In this document: positions 1 through 8,168 of the stretch, in pieces | Position numbering within the stretch: the first letter of the stretch is position 1 | Layout: each line of letters opens with the position of its first letter | From: Streptomyces albireticuli | GTDB taxonomy: Bacteria > Actinomycetota > Actinomycetes > Streptomycetales > Streptomycetaceae | Reading direction: 5' to 3' | Length of the DNA stretch: 64,000 nucleotides | Assembly: GCF_002192455.1 (NCBI RefSeq) | Contig: NZ_CP021744.1 | Span: forward strand, 4,494,001 to 4,558,000 | Translations under genes and position numbers: made by a program | The notes under the pieces: model-generated | The model's input: the letters and a program-made list of their open reading frames with translations, nothing else | What the model was told of the DNA's origin: nothing | The model's database searches: none

Positions 1-1
1 A

Positions 2-601
2 CTGGGCGTCCTGCTCTTCGTCGCGGTCCTGGCCTCGGCCGCCGCGAGCCTCCAGACGACGTTCCTGCCGGTCGCCCGCACGGTCCTGGCCATGAGCGCC
101 TACCAGGCGCTGCCGCCGTCCTTCGCCCGCATACACCCGCGCTTCCGGTCCCCGGGCCGCGCGACCGTCGCGGCGGGCATCGCCACCGGCGTCTTCTACG
201 CCGTGATGAGCTTCCTCAGCCAGAACGTCCTGATCGACACGATCTACGCCCTCGGGCTGATGATCTGCTTCTACTACTCGATCACCGCCTTCGCCTGCGC
301 CTGGTACTTCCGCGGCGCACTCCGCGACTCCGTGCGCGACGCGCTCTTCAAGGGGGTCTTCCCCGTGCTGGGCGGGCTCCTCCTGGCCGCCGTCTTCTCC
401 AAGACGCTCTACGACATGTGGGACCCGGCGTACGGCAGCGGCAGCTCCGTCCTGGGCATCGGCTCGGTCTTCGTCATAGGGGTGGGGCTGCTGCTGGTGG
501 GGATGGCGCTGATGCTGGTGATGCGGTGGCGTCGTCCGGCGTTCTTCCGGGGCGAGGTGCTGTCGGGGGCGACGCCCGTGTCGGTCGTCGTCGGCGAGTG
601 A
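2..601 (+). CDS. APC-family amino acid permease, C-terminal part (cut by window edge)
   Basis: The open frame is already running at base 2, so this is the last ~199 residues of a longer transporter. Hydrophobic segments alternate with short basic loops, and the stretch around LASAAASLQTTFLPVARTVLAMS is typical of the later helices of APC-superfamily amino acid/polyamine permeases, with a loop in which ARIHPRFRSP follows. At least four membrane helices are visible, and the protein ends with a short hydrophilic tail (VSVVVGE). The internal ATG at 92 is not the true start because the upstream codons encode conserved-looking permease sequence in the same frame. The substrate cannot be told from this fragment. 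Confidence 0.8.
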   Translation: MGVLLFVAVLASAAASLQTTFLPVARTVLAMSAYQALPPSFARIHPRFRSPGRATVAAGIATGVFYAVMSFLSQNVLIDTIYALGLMICFYYSITAFACAWYFRGALRDSVRDALFKGVFPVLGGLLLAAVFSKTLYDMWDPAYGSGSSVLGIGSVFVIGVGLLLVGMALMLVMRWRRPAFFRGEVLSGATPVSVVVGE

Positions 602-738
602 GCGGAGCCGGGGTGCCGCCCTGCCAAAGCCCCCTCTGTTCCGGACATGCTCGGTCACGGCTCTGGCCGAGCCTCCGGCTGATGGGCAGCATGTGCGGCT
701 GACGGCATCCTCGACCTCATCACAGGGGGAGTAGGTCC

Positions 739-1146
739 ATGAGAACCCGTATACGCACCAGCCTCGCCTTGGCCGCGTCAGCGGCGGCCGTACTCGCCGG
801 CGGGCTCGCCGCCGGTCCGGCGGCGGCGGAGTCCCGTGTCGCGGCGGAGACCTGCCAGTCGCCCCGGACCATCACCGACACGGGCGGGGAGGTCACGTAC
901 ACGGAATGCCAGCGCACGTACAAGGGCAAGCGGCAGAGCAGCGTCCGCATGTACCTGTGGGACCGCGCCTACTGCGCCGACCCGTTCGCCCGCGTGCTGA
1001 TCGGCTCGTACGACGTGACGTACACCTACTTCGACCCGGTGTCGCCCGGCCGCAGCCCGAAGTACGAGACGGGGTGGCACAACGGGGCGGACGCCAAGGT
1101 GTGGTTCGAGGTACGGCGCACGTGTCACGGCGGCGATCTGGCCTGA
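739..1146 (+). CDS. Small secreted protein of unknown function
   Basis: A 135-residue protein with a classical Sec signal peptide: basic MRTRIRTS, a hydrophobic Ala/Leu core and a cleavage region GPAAAES at about residues 28-32. The mature part has four cysteines (in ETCQS, TECQR, AYCAD and RTCHG), which suggests two disulfides, and is rich in aromatic residues. A GGGGAG ribosome binding site lies nine bases before the ATG. It stands alone between the permease and a methyltransferase. I do not recognise a domain, so the function is unknown. Confidence 0.75.
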   Translation: MRTRIRTSLALAASAAAVLAGGLAAGPAAAESRVAAETCQSPRTITDTGGEVTYTECQRTYKGKRQSSVRMYLWDRAYCADPFARVLIGSYDVTYTYFDPVSPGRSPKYETGWHNGADAKVWFEVRRTCHGGDLA

Positions 1147-1248
1147 CGCGTCCGGGAATCCTTCCGTGCGGCGGGGTGCGCTGCCGAGGCGGCGGCGCAC
1201 CCCCGTTCCTTCCTCCGCCTCCACACGACAGGGAGAACCGGGAAATCC

Positions 1249-2313
1249 ATGAACCGTACCCAGGAGGTCGCCCGGCTCCGCGCCGGCTACCAGCGCGAAC
1301 TCGCCCTCGGCACGGAACGCTTCCACGCGCCGGGACGCACCACGTGCCCCTGGTGCGGCTCCTCCCGGCTGCGCACCAGACTGCGCACCGCCGACCTGCT
1401 CCAGCACAAACCCGGCGCCTTCGTCGTGGACCAGTGCCGCGACTGCTCCCACTCCTTCCAGAACCCCCAGCTCACACCCGAGGGGCTGGACTTCTACTAC
1501 CGGGACTACTACGACGGCCTCGGCGTCGCCCACTCGGACTGGCTCTTCGGCCCCCGGGGCAGCCGCAAGCGCTACCTCGCCAGTGCCCGCGCCCTCCTCC
1601 CGTTCGGCACTCCCCGCCGCTGGCTCGACGTCGGCACCGGGCACGGGCACTTCCCCCGGGCCGCCGGCACGGTGCATCCGGCCACCGTCTTCGACGGCCT
1701 CGACCGCAGCGCGGGCGTCGACGAGGCCAAGCGCGAGGGCCGCATCGCCGAGGCGTACCGCGGCCTCCTCACCGAACTCGCCCCGAAGCTGGAGGGGCGC
1801 TACGACGTGGTGAGCATGTTCCACTACCTGGAACACAGCATCGACCCGCGCGCCGAACTGGCCGCCGCGAAGACCCTTCTCGCCCCCGGCGGCCGCCTGA
1901 TCATCGAGGTACCGGACCCCGAATGCGCGATGAGCCGGATCCTGGGCCGCTGGTGGATCCCGTACCTCCAGCCCCAGCACCTGCACCTCTTCCCGTTCGC
2001 CAACCTCCACCGCGAACTGGAGTCACTCGGCTTCACCGTCGTCGCCACCGAACGGTACGAACCGCACACCGCGGTCGACCTGACGTGCGCGGCGGCCCTC
2101 GCCCTCGGCCACGTCCTGCCACCGGCCGACGAGCCCTGGCACGCGCGGCCGCCCTCGGGGCGGCAACGGGTCGCCCGTACGGCGTTGTTCTGGTCGGCCT
2201 TTCCGCTGCTGGCCGGGGTGTACGGCCTGGACCGGGCCCTCGCGCCGGTCCTGAGCCGGACGGGGTTCTCGAACGCGTACCGGATCGTGGTGCGTAGGGG
2301 AGTGGCGGCGTGA
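1249..2313 (+). CDS. Class I SAM-dependent methyltransferase with N-terminal zinc ribbon
   Basis: This 354-residue protein begins with a four-cysteine zinc ribbon (CPWC at 33-36, CRDC at 63-66), followed by the FYYRDYYDGLG segment often seen in methyltransferases of this architecture. The SAM-binding motif I is WLDVGTGHGHF at about 125-135, and later Rossmann elements follow (FHYLEHSIDP, LAPGGRLIIEVPDP). Zinc-ribbon plus Methyltransf_23 proteins commonly act on sugars or polyketide/lipid intermediates; the substrate here is not evident. It is a single gene followed directly by a strong stem-loop shared with the converging DUF397 gene. Confident for the fold, unknown for the substrate. Confidence 0.85.
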   Translation: MNRTQEVARLRAGYQRELALGTERFHAPGRTTCPWCGSSRLRTRLRTADLLQHKPGAFVVDQCRDCSHSFQNPQLTPEGLDFYYRDYYDGLGVAHSDWLFGPRGSRKRYLASARALLPFGTPRRWLDVGTGHGHFPRAAGTVHPATVFDGLDRSAGVDEAKREGRIAEAYRGLLTELAPKLEGRYDVVSMFHYLEHSIDPRAELAAAKTLLAPGGRLIIEVPDPECAMSRILGRWWIPYLQPQHLHLFPFANLHRELESLGFTVVATERYEPHTAVDLTCAAALALGHVLPPADEPWHARPPSGRQRVARTALFWSAFPLLAGVYGLDRALAPVLSRTGFSNAYRIVVRRGVAA

Positions 2314-2321
2314 CTGCTTGG

Positions 2322-2361
2322 TCCGGACGACTGGGCCGCGTCAGCGGCCCAGTCGTCCGGA
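2322..2361. terminator. Bidirectional stem-loop between converging genes
   Basis: A perfect 18-bp inverted repeat (arms 2322-2339 and 2344-2361) has a 4-base loop GTCA. It follows the methyltransferase stop and includes the last codons and stop of the opposing DUF397 gene, so it can terminate transcription from both sides. There is no U-tract, as is usual in Streptomyces. Confidence 0.75.
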
Positions 2362-2571
2362 ACGGACCCCGTGTATGAACGCGGACCAGGATGTCGTCGG
2401 GACGACGACGGCGGGGCCGTTGCGCTGCTTGGAGTCGCGGAAGCCGACGCGGTCGGGCAGCGCCGCGACCGAGACGCAGCCACCCGCTCCGTTGTCGCCG
2501 CTGTGCGAGGACTTGAACCAGACGTCGCTGGGGGCTACTTCGAGGGCAGTGAGGCGGGGGCTAGTGCTCAT
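2341..2571 (-). CDS. DUF397 domain protein
   Basis: A 76-residue DUF397 protein with the family signature WFKSSHSGDNGAGGCVSVA followed by VGFRDSKQ. DUF397 proteins are small, actinobacteria-specific partners of XRE-DUF5753 regulators; the pair behaves like a regulator with a small antagonist/co-factor (WhiJ-type systems in Streptomyces). The start overlaps the 3' end of the upstream regulator gene by 11 bp, which argues for translational coupling and joint function. Its 3' end lies inside a strong bidirectional terminator hairpin. Confidence 0.9.
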   Translation of the reverse strand: MSTSPRLTALEVAPSDVWFKSSHSGDNGAGGCVSVAALPDRVGFRDSKQRNGPAVVVPTTSWSAFIHGVRSGRLGR

Positions 2572-3430
2572 CGATCTCTCTTCCCAGTCGGTGCAGAAAA
2601 TCCGCTGTCTTGGCGGGAGCGAGGGCGCCCTCTCGCAGCGCGTCGAACTTCCGGGCGTGCTTCCAGACCTCGCGCGGCCGGTCGCTGACCGTCATGACGG
2701 ACGGGCTGTCTTCCATGACGACGGGGTCGAGACCGGAGTCGAACTCCAGGATGACGAAGTTCGCGTTCGCCCTGTAGGTGGGCAGGTTCATCGGGAGGAC
2801 TTGGACCGTCACGTGGTCGAGCTCAGCCGCCCTCGCGATCTCTTCGTATTGCTCACGCATGACAGCAGGGCTACCGACCACGCGTCGTAGGGCGGCCTCG
2901 TCGAGGATCACGCGCAGCTCGACAGGATCATCGCCGAAGACCACTTCCTTGCGCTTCATTCGGGCGGCCACGGACTCCTCCACGAACTCGGTTGTCCTCT
3001 CCTCGACCGGCTTGGCCGTCGTGAACAAGGCGTGTGCGTAGCGTTCCGTTTGCAAGAGGCCGAAGACGACCTGGGAGTGCCAGGCGCGCATCGTACGGGC
3101 ATCGGTCTCCAGTCCTACGTACAGCAGCTGGCCGGACGGCATGTAGTTCTGATACGGCCTGTACCAGTCAGCGCTGAGGGAATCCCGGTGGAGCTCCAGC
3201 AGCTGATCACGGTCGTTGCGGTCGGTTACGCCGTAGAAATCGAGCAGGTCTTCCAGATCGCGGACACGCGGAAGCTGGTTGTGTCCGGACTCGACCCTGT
3301 TGAGCTTGGTGTCCGAGCTCTCGATGGCCGCGGCTGCTTCCTTGGTGCTGTACCCCTTCTTCTCCCGCAGGCGGCGGAGCTCCTTGCCCAGCTCCCTCCG
3401 ACGGAACGTCGGACCGCGTCGTGCTGCCAC
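2561..3430 (-). CDS. XRE-family helix-turn-helix regulator with DUF5753 domain
   Basis: A 289-residue regulator. The N-terminal XRE helix-turn-helix lies at about residues 12-66 (LGKELRRLREKKGYSTKEAA, then SDTKLNRVESG). The DUF5753 effector domain fills the rest (WYRPYQNYMPSGQLLYVGLE, GLLQTERYA, ALRRVVGSPAVMREQ, ITVQVLP-like VTVQVLPMNLP). I chose the GTG at 3430 because it has a GGGAGGG ribosome binding site about six bases upstream and gives the usual family length; the frame stays open a further 81 codons upstream but with non-family sequence. It is transcribed with the overlapping DUF397 gene downstream. The target genes are unknown. Confidence 0.9.
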   Translation of the reverse strand: MAARRGPTFRRRELGKELRRLREKKGYSTKEAAAAIESSDTKLNRVESGHNQLPRVRDLEDLLDFYGVTDRNDRDQLLELHRDSLSADWYRPYQNYMPSGQLLYVGLETDARTMRAWHSQVVFGLLQTERYAHALFTTAKPVEERTTEFVEESVAARMKRKEVVFGDDPVELRVILDEAALRRVVGSPAVMREQYEEIARAAELDHVTVQVLPMNLPTYRANANFVILEFDSGLDPVVMEDSPSVMTVSDRPREVWKHARKFDALREGALAPAKTADFLHRLGREIDEH

Positions 3431-3693
3431 TTTGAGCCCTCCCGGTGCTGTACCCGGTGCCGCGCCTCTGTACCCCGACAGCCCATTGCTGTTGGTTCGC
3501 AACAGGACCCTGTCGCCTTCCGAGGTCCCTGCTGCTGGCAGTCTTCCACCGCCTGTCCCCTGCTGTGCAAGCCATGACCAGGGTTGGGCATATTCCAATT
3601 CTCCCGAGAACCTTCGGTTAGCTTGTGGTGTAACTCGCTGTTGCGGGACGGTAGTTCGGCCACCCCCCGTCACGCTCGTGAAGGAGCCGTCCC

Positions 3694-4095
3694 ATGCCCG
3701 CGTTCTCCCGCACCGGACACCACGTCGGAGAGCTCACCCCCGTACCTCCTCAGGCCGCCGGGGCTCCGAGCCGGTCCGCCATCGAGGACGTGATCCGCGA
3801 AGCCCTCTCCATGGACCGCCTCCTGCCCACCCCCGACCGCATGCGTGCCCTCACCACCCGCCTGCTCGCCTTCGTCGGGGCCGCGGCCACCGCGCTGGAG
3901 GAGGACGTGAACGACCTGCCCATGGACGACCCGGTACGGCGGGACGCCCTCGCCGTCGTCAAGGAGGCCCGCTACCGGCGGGGGATCGGGCCCGGGGACG
4001 GGTACGGCTCGGCGATGGCGTTCACGAGGAGCCTCGGGCAGGCCGCCGACGCGCTGGTCCGGCAGCGGCGCCGGATCAATCCTGGTCCGGCTTGA
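3694..4095 (+). CDS. DUF6415-like protein
   Basis: A 133-residue soluble, largely helical protein. The central stretch LPTPDRMRALTTRLLAFVGAAA, an acidic loop with LPMDDPVRRDALAVVKEAR, and a C-terminal LGQAADALVRQ resemble Streptomyces DUF6415 proteins, which databases label as associated with natural-product biosynthesis without a known activity. GAAGGAG lies seven bases before the ATG. It is divergent from the XRE regulator (263-bp shared promoter gap), and its last 20 bp overlap the end of the opposing EF-Tu-like gene. The family assignment is from recall of the pattern and is moderately sure. Confidence 0.7.
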   Translation: MPAFSRTGHHVGELTPVPPQAAGAPSRSAIEDVIREALSMDRLLPTPDRMRALTTRLLAFVGAAATALEEDVNDLPMDDPVRRDALAVVKEARYRRGIGPGDGYGSAMAFTRSLGQAADALVRQRRRINPGPA

Positions 4096-5143
4096 CGGCC
4101 GGCGCCACGACCCGCGTCACCACCCCCGGCCCGATCGCCTTGCCTGACACACGCATCGAGAACGGCGTCCCCGCCCTCATGGCGAGGGGCGCCGTCAGGC
4201 GGACCGTCATGGAGACATGGCCGCCCCGGGTGAACTCGCGTACGTCGCCGTCCTGACGGAGGGCGGTGACGCGGCCCGTGACGTCCGTGGTGCGGAAGTG
4301 GAACTGGGCCTCGGGTCTGCCGAAGAAGGTGACGTCGAGGCCGCCGTCGTGCTCGGGGAGGACGTACGCCTCGGCATCGAACTCGGTGTGGGCGGTGGCC
4401 GTTCCCGGGGTGGTGAGGACCTGGCCGCGTGCGATGTCCTCCGGGGTGGTGCCGGTCAGGGTCAGGCTGACGTTGTCGGGGGCTCGGCAGAGCCTTTCGA
4501 CGGCGGTCGCCGTCACCGTGCGGCCGGGCTCGCCGAGGCCGACGAGTTCGAGGGTGTCGCCCGGGTGGACGGTGCCCTGTTCGATGCGGCCGGTCACGAC
4601 GAGGCGGTGGGACGCCGGGCGGTCCTTCAGGTGGAAGGTGTCCTCGACCGGCATCAGGAACGGGCGGTCCGCGGCCTCGTCCGGGCTGGGAACGGCCGCC
4701 TCCAGAGTCCTGAGCAGCGCGTTCACCGTTTTCGCGTCGTGGGCCGAGCCGAAGACGAGCGGCGTCTCCTCGCCCGCGTAGCCGTGCGCCGTCAGCGCCT
4801 CGCGGATCTCCAGCCCGACCACCTCCCGCAGCTGGGGGTCGGGCAGCAGGTCCGCCTTGTTCACGAAGACGGACACGTGCCGCACGCCGACCCGGCGCGC
4901 CAGGCCCAGGAGTGCGCCGCCGCGAGCCGTCAGGCCCGACCCGGCGTCGAGCACGAGGACGATCCCGGCAGGGCGGCGCGAGATCAGTTTCTTCTCGGCG
5001 GGGGTGTGGGCGGGCCAGCTCAGAGCGGCCGAGAGCTCACTTTCGGAGCCCGTCAGCCTCCTCACCGCCGTGACCAGCGTCGTCGTGCCGCTGCCCGGCT
5101 CCCCGACGTACTCGACGTGCTCGTGCCGCACCGGCCGTGTCAT
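4076..5143 (-). CDS. EF-Tu paralogue with degenerate GTPase domain
   Basis: This 355-residue protein aligns by eye with elongation factor Tu but is about 40 residues shorter. Domains II and III are well kept (RLVVTGRIEQGTVHPGD, EDIARGQVLTTPGT, AHTEFDAEAYVL, FHFRTTDVTGRV). In the G domain the P-loop reads GEPGSGTTT (14-22) instead of GHVDHGKTT, so the catalytic lysine is missing. The effector/switch I segment is absent and the DCPGH motif is replaced by SWPAH; NKAD (95-98) is retained. It is therefore unlikely to be a normal GTP-driven tRNA carrier; it may bind RNA or act as a regulatory or stress-specific homologue. Streptomyces are known to carry divergent EF-Tu copies (tuf3), but this one is more decayed. 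It is a single gene, converging on the DUF6415 gene. Confidence 0.85.
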   Translation of the reverse strand: MTRPVRHEHVEYVGEPGSGTTTLVTAVRRLTGSESELSAALSWPAHTPAEKKLISRRPAGIVLVLDAGSGLTARGGALLGLARRVGVRHVSVFVNKADLLPDPQLREVVGLEIREALTAHGYAGEETPLVFGSAHDAKTVNALLRTLEAAVPSPDEAADRPFLMPVEDTFHLKDRPASHRLVVTGRIEQGTVHPGDTLELVGLGEPGRTVTATAVERLCRAPDNVSLTLTGTTPEDIARGQVLTTPGTATAHTEFDAEAYVLPEHDGGLDVTFFGRPEAQFHFRTTDVTGRVTALRQDGDVREFTRGGHVSMTVRLTAPLAMRAGTPFSMRVSGKAIGPGVVTRVVAPAVKPDQD

Positions 5144-5190
5144 GACGTTCTCCCCGAGGCCCCGGCGGCCGGGACTCCGCCGTCACCTCC

Positions 5191-6726
5191 TCATTCTCGC
5201 CCCAGGAAGATCGGGTTCGTCATCGCCGCCATCGGCCCCGGCACCCCCGGCGTGCCGCCGTCCGCCGCCGGATGCCGCACCTCCGCCCGTACGTAGGCCG
5301 CGTACGACGGTGTGGTGCGCCACTCCAGCCGGCCGTCCGCCGGTACGGGCGCGCTCAGCAGCCGGCCCTGGTCGGTGACGAACGACGCCATGCAGTCGCG
5401 CGGCACGCCCGACACCTCCAGCCGCACCGTCACGCCCGCGTCGTCGTCCACGCGCAGCCGTTCGCCGATGCCCGCGTGGGCGCCCCGGCCGCCCGTCGCC
5501 GTGAAGGACAGCCGGACGGCCGAGGACTCGGCGATCCAGCTGTGGCCGGAGCGGATGCCCGCCAGCAGCGCTTCCTTCGAGAGGCCGTCCGCCAGGACCA
5601 CGGTCTGCGGGTGGCCCACCCGCTCCGGCTCGCGGTGGGCGTCGCTGTTGCCCATGGCCGGCAGCCAGCGGCCGCCGCCGCGGGCCGCCGCGACCAGCGT
5701 GTTGTCCCACTCCGCGATCGTGGCCTCGTCGTCGGGCGTGAACGGGCCGTTCCAGACCTCCACCGCGTCCGCGTCGTTGAAGCCGAACTTCCAGTTGCAG
5801 CCGACGCAGGTCGCGTGCGGATGCGCCGGCACCACCAGGCCGCCCGCGCGGCGGATCGCGCGGGCGTAGCGGCCGAAGGCGTTGTCGCGGGCACGGTAGC
5901 GCCAGTCGACGAACGTGCCGGGCTCGGTACCGAGGGCCACGACGTGGCCGTTGCGGGTGGTGACCTCCTCGCCCGTGAGGATCAGGAAGTCGTCGCTCCA
6001 CAGCCCCTGCCAGGCACCGTGCGACGACGTCGTGTTGTGCTCCGTCGTCGTGATCCAGTCCAGCCCGGCGGCCCGCGCCGCGGCCGCGACCTCGGCCGGG
6101 GTGCGCCTGCCGTCGGAGTGGACGGTGTGCAGGTGGTTGTCGCCCCGGTACCAGGCGCGGCCGCGCCCCTTCGCCCGCCGCGGCGGGTACACCGGCGCCG
6201 GGGCCGCGCCCGCCGCCCCGTAGCGCAGGGTGACCGTCACCTCGTAGGCCAGGCCCTGCGGCGCGACCGTGTACGGGCCCAGGCAGACGTGCCACCTGCC
6301 GGGGCGTACGGGCCCGGCGAGGTAGCCGGGCGTGGCCCGCTCCGCGCCGACCGTGAATTCCGTGCGCGCCCCGCCCGACCAGCCCCGGAAGCCGGGCCCG
6401 CCCGGCCCCGTGCCCCGCTCGTCGAAGATGCCGATGTCGCAGGCGTTGCCGGGGGTCCCGGGCGGTACGGCCGGTCTGTCGTAGGAGTACGAGACGGCGA
6501 TCTCCCGGACACCGCGCGGAACGTCCACCGGGAGGTACACGAAGTCCGGGGCGCCGGCGGGCAGCCGTCCGGTGACCGTGCGGGACTCCTCCGCCGGGCC
6601 TGACCGGTCGGACCCGGCGGCCCCCGCGGCCCCTTCGGCGTGGGCGAACGTCACGGTGTCGAGCGTAAGCGCGCTCGCCGCCCCCGCGGCGGCGGCCGTC
6701 AGTCTGAGCAGGTCGCGTCGGTGCAT
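5191..6726 (-). CDS. CehA/McbA-type PHP-domain metallohydrolase, Tat-exported
   Basis: The 511-residue protein starts at the ATG at 6726, with GGAGG about eight bases upstream; this exposes a twin-arginine signal (MHRRDLLRLTAAAAGA), so it is probably exported folded. The N-terminal ~150 residues look like a beta-rich PPC-like domain (VYLPVDVPRGVREIAVSYSY). The C-terminal half is a PHP metallohydrolase domain with the metal ligands in HLHTVHSDG (about 193-201), TTEHNT, GEEVT, VPAHPH and GNSDAH. The family includes carbaryl/phosphoester hydrolases (CehA, McbA), but the physiological substrate here is unknown. It stands alone and is divergent from the oxidoreductase at 7115. Confidence 0.88.
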   Translation of the reverse strand: MHRRDLLRLTAAAAGAASALTLDTVTFAHAEGAAGAAGSDRSGPAEESRTVTGRLPAGAPDFVYLPVDVPRGVREIAVSYSYDRPAVPPGTPGNACDIGIFDERGTGPGGPGFRGWSGGARTEFTVGAERATPGYLAGPVRPGRWHVCLGPYTVAPQGLAYEVTVTLRYGAAGAAPAPVYPPRRAKGRGRAWYRGDNHLHTVHSDGRRTPAEVAAAARAAGLDWITTTEHNTTSSHGAWQGLWSDDFLILTGEEVTTRNGHVVALGTEPGTFVDWRYRARDNAFGRYARAIRRAGGLVVPAHPHATCVGCNWKFGFNDADAVEVWNGPFTPDDEATIAEWDNTLVAAARGGGRWLPAMGNSDAHREPERVGHPQTVVLADGLSKEALLAGIRSGHSWIAESSAVRLSFTATGGRGAHAGIGERLRVDDDAGVTVRLEVSGVPRDCMASFVTDQGRLLSAPVPADGRLEWRTTPSYAAYVRAEVRHPAADGGTPGVPGPMAAMTNPIFLGRE

Positions 6727-7114
6727 CCGGGGCCTCCGGGAGGACGGGAACGGCACAGGGGCGGGAAAGAGGAGACGGAAGTGCGCCTGGGACACCGTTG
6801 TACGCCCGGGTGGCGCACAGCGGAACGGGTGCGGACGGGTGGATTGCGGTCCGCCGTCACCTGTCCGGCCGCCCGACCGGGCAGCCTTCAGAGGTCCGGG
6901 AGGGAAAGGCCGGACCAGGGGCCCGATTGCGACAGTCGCATGGCGTTCGGCGCCGTTCGGGATCCACGGCGCGCTGTTGGGCTTACGGTGATCCCACGCC
7001 ACCCGTGCCCCGCACCCGGCGCCGCCACGCCTTGCCCCACGCCCCGCCCCACGCCCTGCCCCATGTCATGTCACCCGCCAGTCACACGTCATGCCACGAC
7101 GGAGGTGCCCCCGC
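6727..7114. other. Divergent intergenic region
   Basis: 388 bp between the metallohydrolase and the luciferase-like oxidoreductase. It must hold both promoters, but I cannot pick out convincing -35/-10 boxes. Around 7004-7080 is a low-complexity stretch of repeated ccccgcccca/cgccatg-like motifs. No gene is seen. Confidence 0.5.
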
Positions 7115-7975
7115 ATGCGGATCTCCACCACGATCTTTCTCACGGACGAGACGATCAGCCCGGTCCGGCTCGCCCGCGAGCTGGAGCAGCGCGGCTTCGA
7201 CGGGCTCTATCTGCCCGAGCACACCCACATCCCGGTCAGCCGCGAGACGCCCGCCCCGTCGGGCGACGACCCGCTGCCGCGTGAGTACGGGCGGTCCCTC
7301 GACCCCGTCGTCGCGCTGAGCCAGGCCGCCGCGGTGACCGAGCGGATCACGCTGGGCACCGGGATCGCGCTGGTCGCCGAGCACGACCCGATCGTGCTCG
7401 CCAAGCAGGTCGCCTCGCTCGACTTCGTCAGCGGCGGCCGCTTCACCCTGGGCATCGGCTTCGGCTGGAACGTGGAGGAGGGCACCGACCACGGCGTGGA
7501 GTGGTCGACGCGGCGGGCGCTGGTACGCGACCGGATGGCCCTGATGCGGGCGCTGTGGGCGCCGGAACCCACAGCGTACGAGGGCGAGTTCGGGTCCGTA
7601 CGGGCCAGTTGGGCACACCCCAAGCCGCTGCGCGCGCCACGGGAGCGCAAGGGCGCGGAGCCGCTGCACGGGCCGCGCGTCCTGATCGGCGGAGCCGCCG
7701 GGCCGAAGCTCTTCGCGCACGTCGCGGAGTACGCGGACGGCTGGCTGCCCATCGGCGGCAGCGGCCTGGGCGAGGCGCTGCCTCGGCTGCGCCGGGCGTG
7801 GGAGGACGCGGGACGCCAGGGCGAGCCGGAGGTCGTGCCGTACGCCGTGCACCCCTCGGCCGGGAAGCTCGCGCACTTCGCCGAGCTGGGCCTGCGGGAG
7901 GTCGTGGTCGGGCTGCCGGCGGCGGACGAGGCGGAGGTGCTCCGGGCGCTGGACGCGCATGCGGATTTTCTGTGA
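7115..7975 (+). CDS. LLM-class (luciferase-like, probably F420-dependent) oxidoreductase
   Basis: A 286-residue TIM-barrel enzyme of the luciferase-like monooxygenase family. Hallmarks are the N-terminal strand MRISTTIFLTDETISPVRLA, EHTHIP, the TERITLGTGIAL and DPIVLAKQVASLDFVSGGRF stretch, GIGFGWN, and VLIGGAAGPKLFAHVAEYADGW near the C terminus. The TIGR03619-like layout fits an F420-dependent rather than an FMN-dependent enzyme, and fbiC for F420 synthesis lies 5 kb away, but the cofactor is inference. I chose the ATG at 7115 over one eight codons earlier because GGAGG sits correctly before it. The substrate is unknown. Confidence 0.88.
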   Translation: MRISTTIFLTDETISPVRLARELEQRGFDGLYLPEHTHIPVSRETPAPSGDDPLPREYGRSLDPVVALSQAAAVTERITLGTGIALVAEHDPIVLAKQVASLDFVSGGRFTLGIGFGWNVEEGTDHGVEWSTRRALVRDRMALMRALWAPEPTAYEGEFGSVRASWAHPKPLRAPRERKGAEPLHGPRVLIGGAAGPKLFAHVAEYADGWLPIGGSGLGEALPRLRRAWEDAGRQGEPEVVPYAVHPSAGKLAHFAELGLREVVVGLPAADEAEVLRALDAHADFL

Positions 7976-8168
7976 CGGCCGGACACTCTCTCTGACGGGC
8001 GGACCTCGTCTGACGGGTGGGTCCTTCGACGGGCGGACTTGCTCCGACGCCGGTCAGCGGGCTCCGTCGGGGAGGGCCGTCCGGCGGTCTCCCGGGGTGA
8101 GGGCCGGCCCACCCCCGGTGGTGGCCGGCCTGCGGCCCGGGGCCCTATCGGCGACCGTCAGAGCTCTG

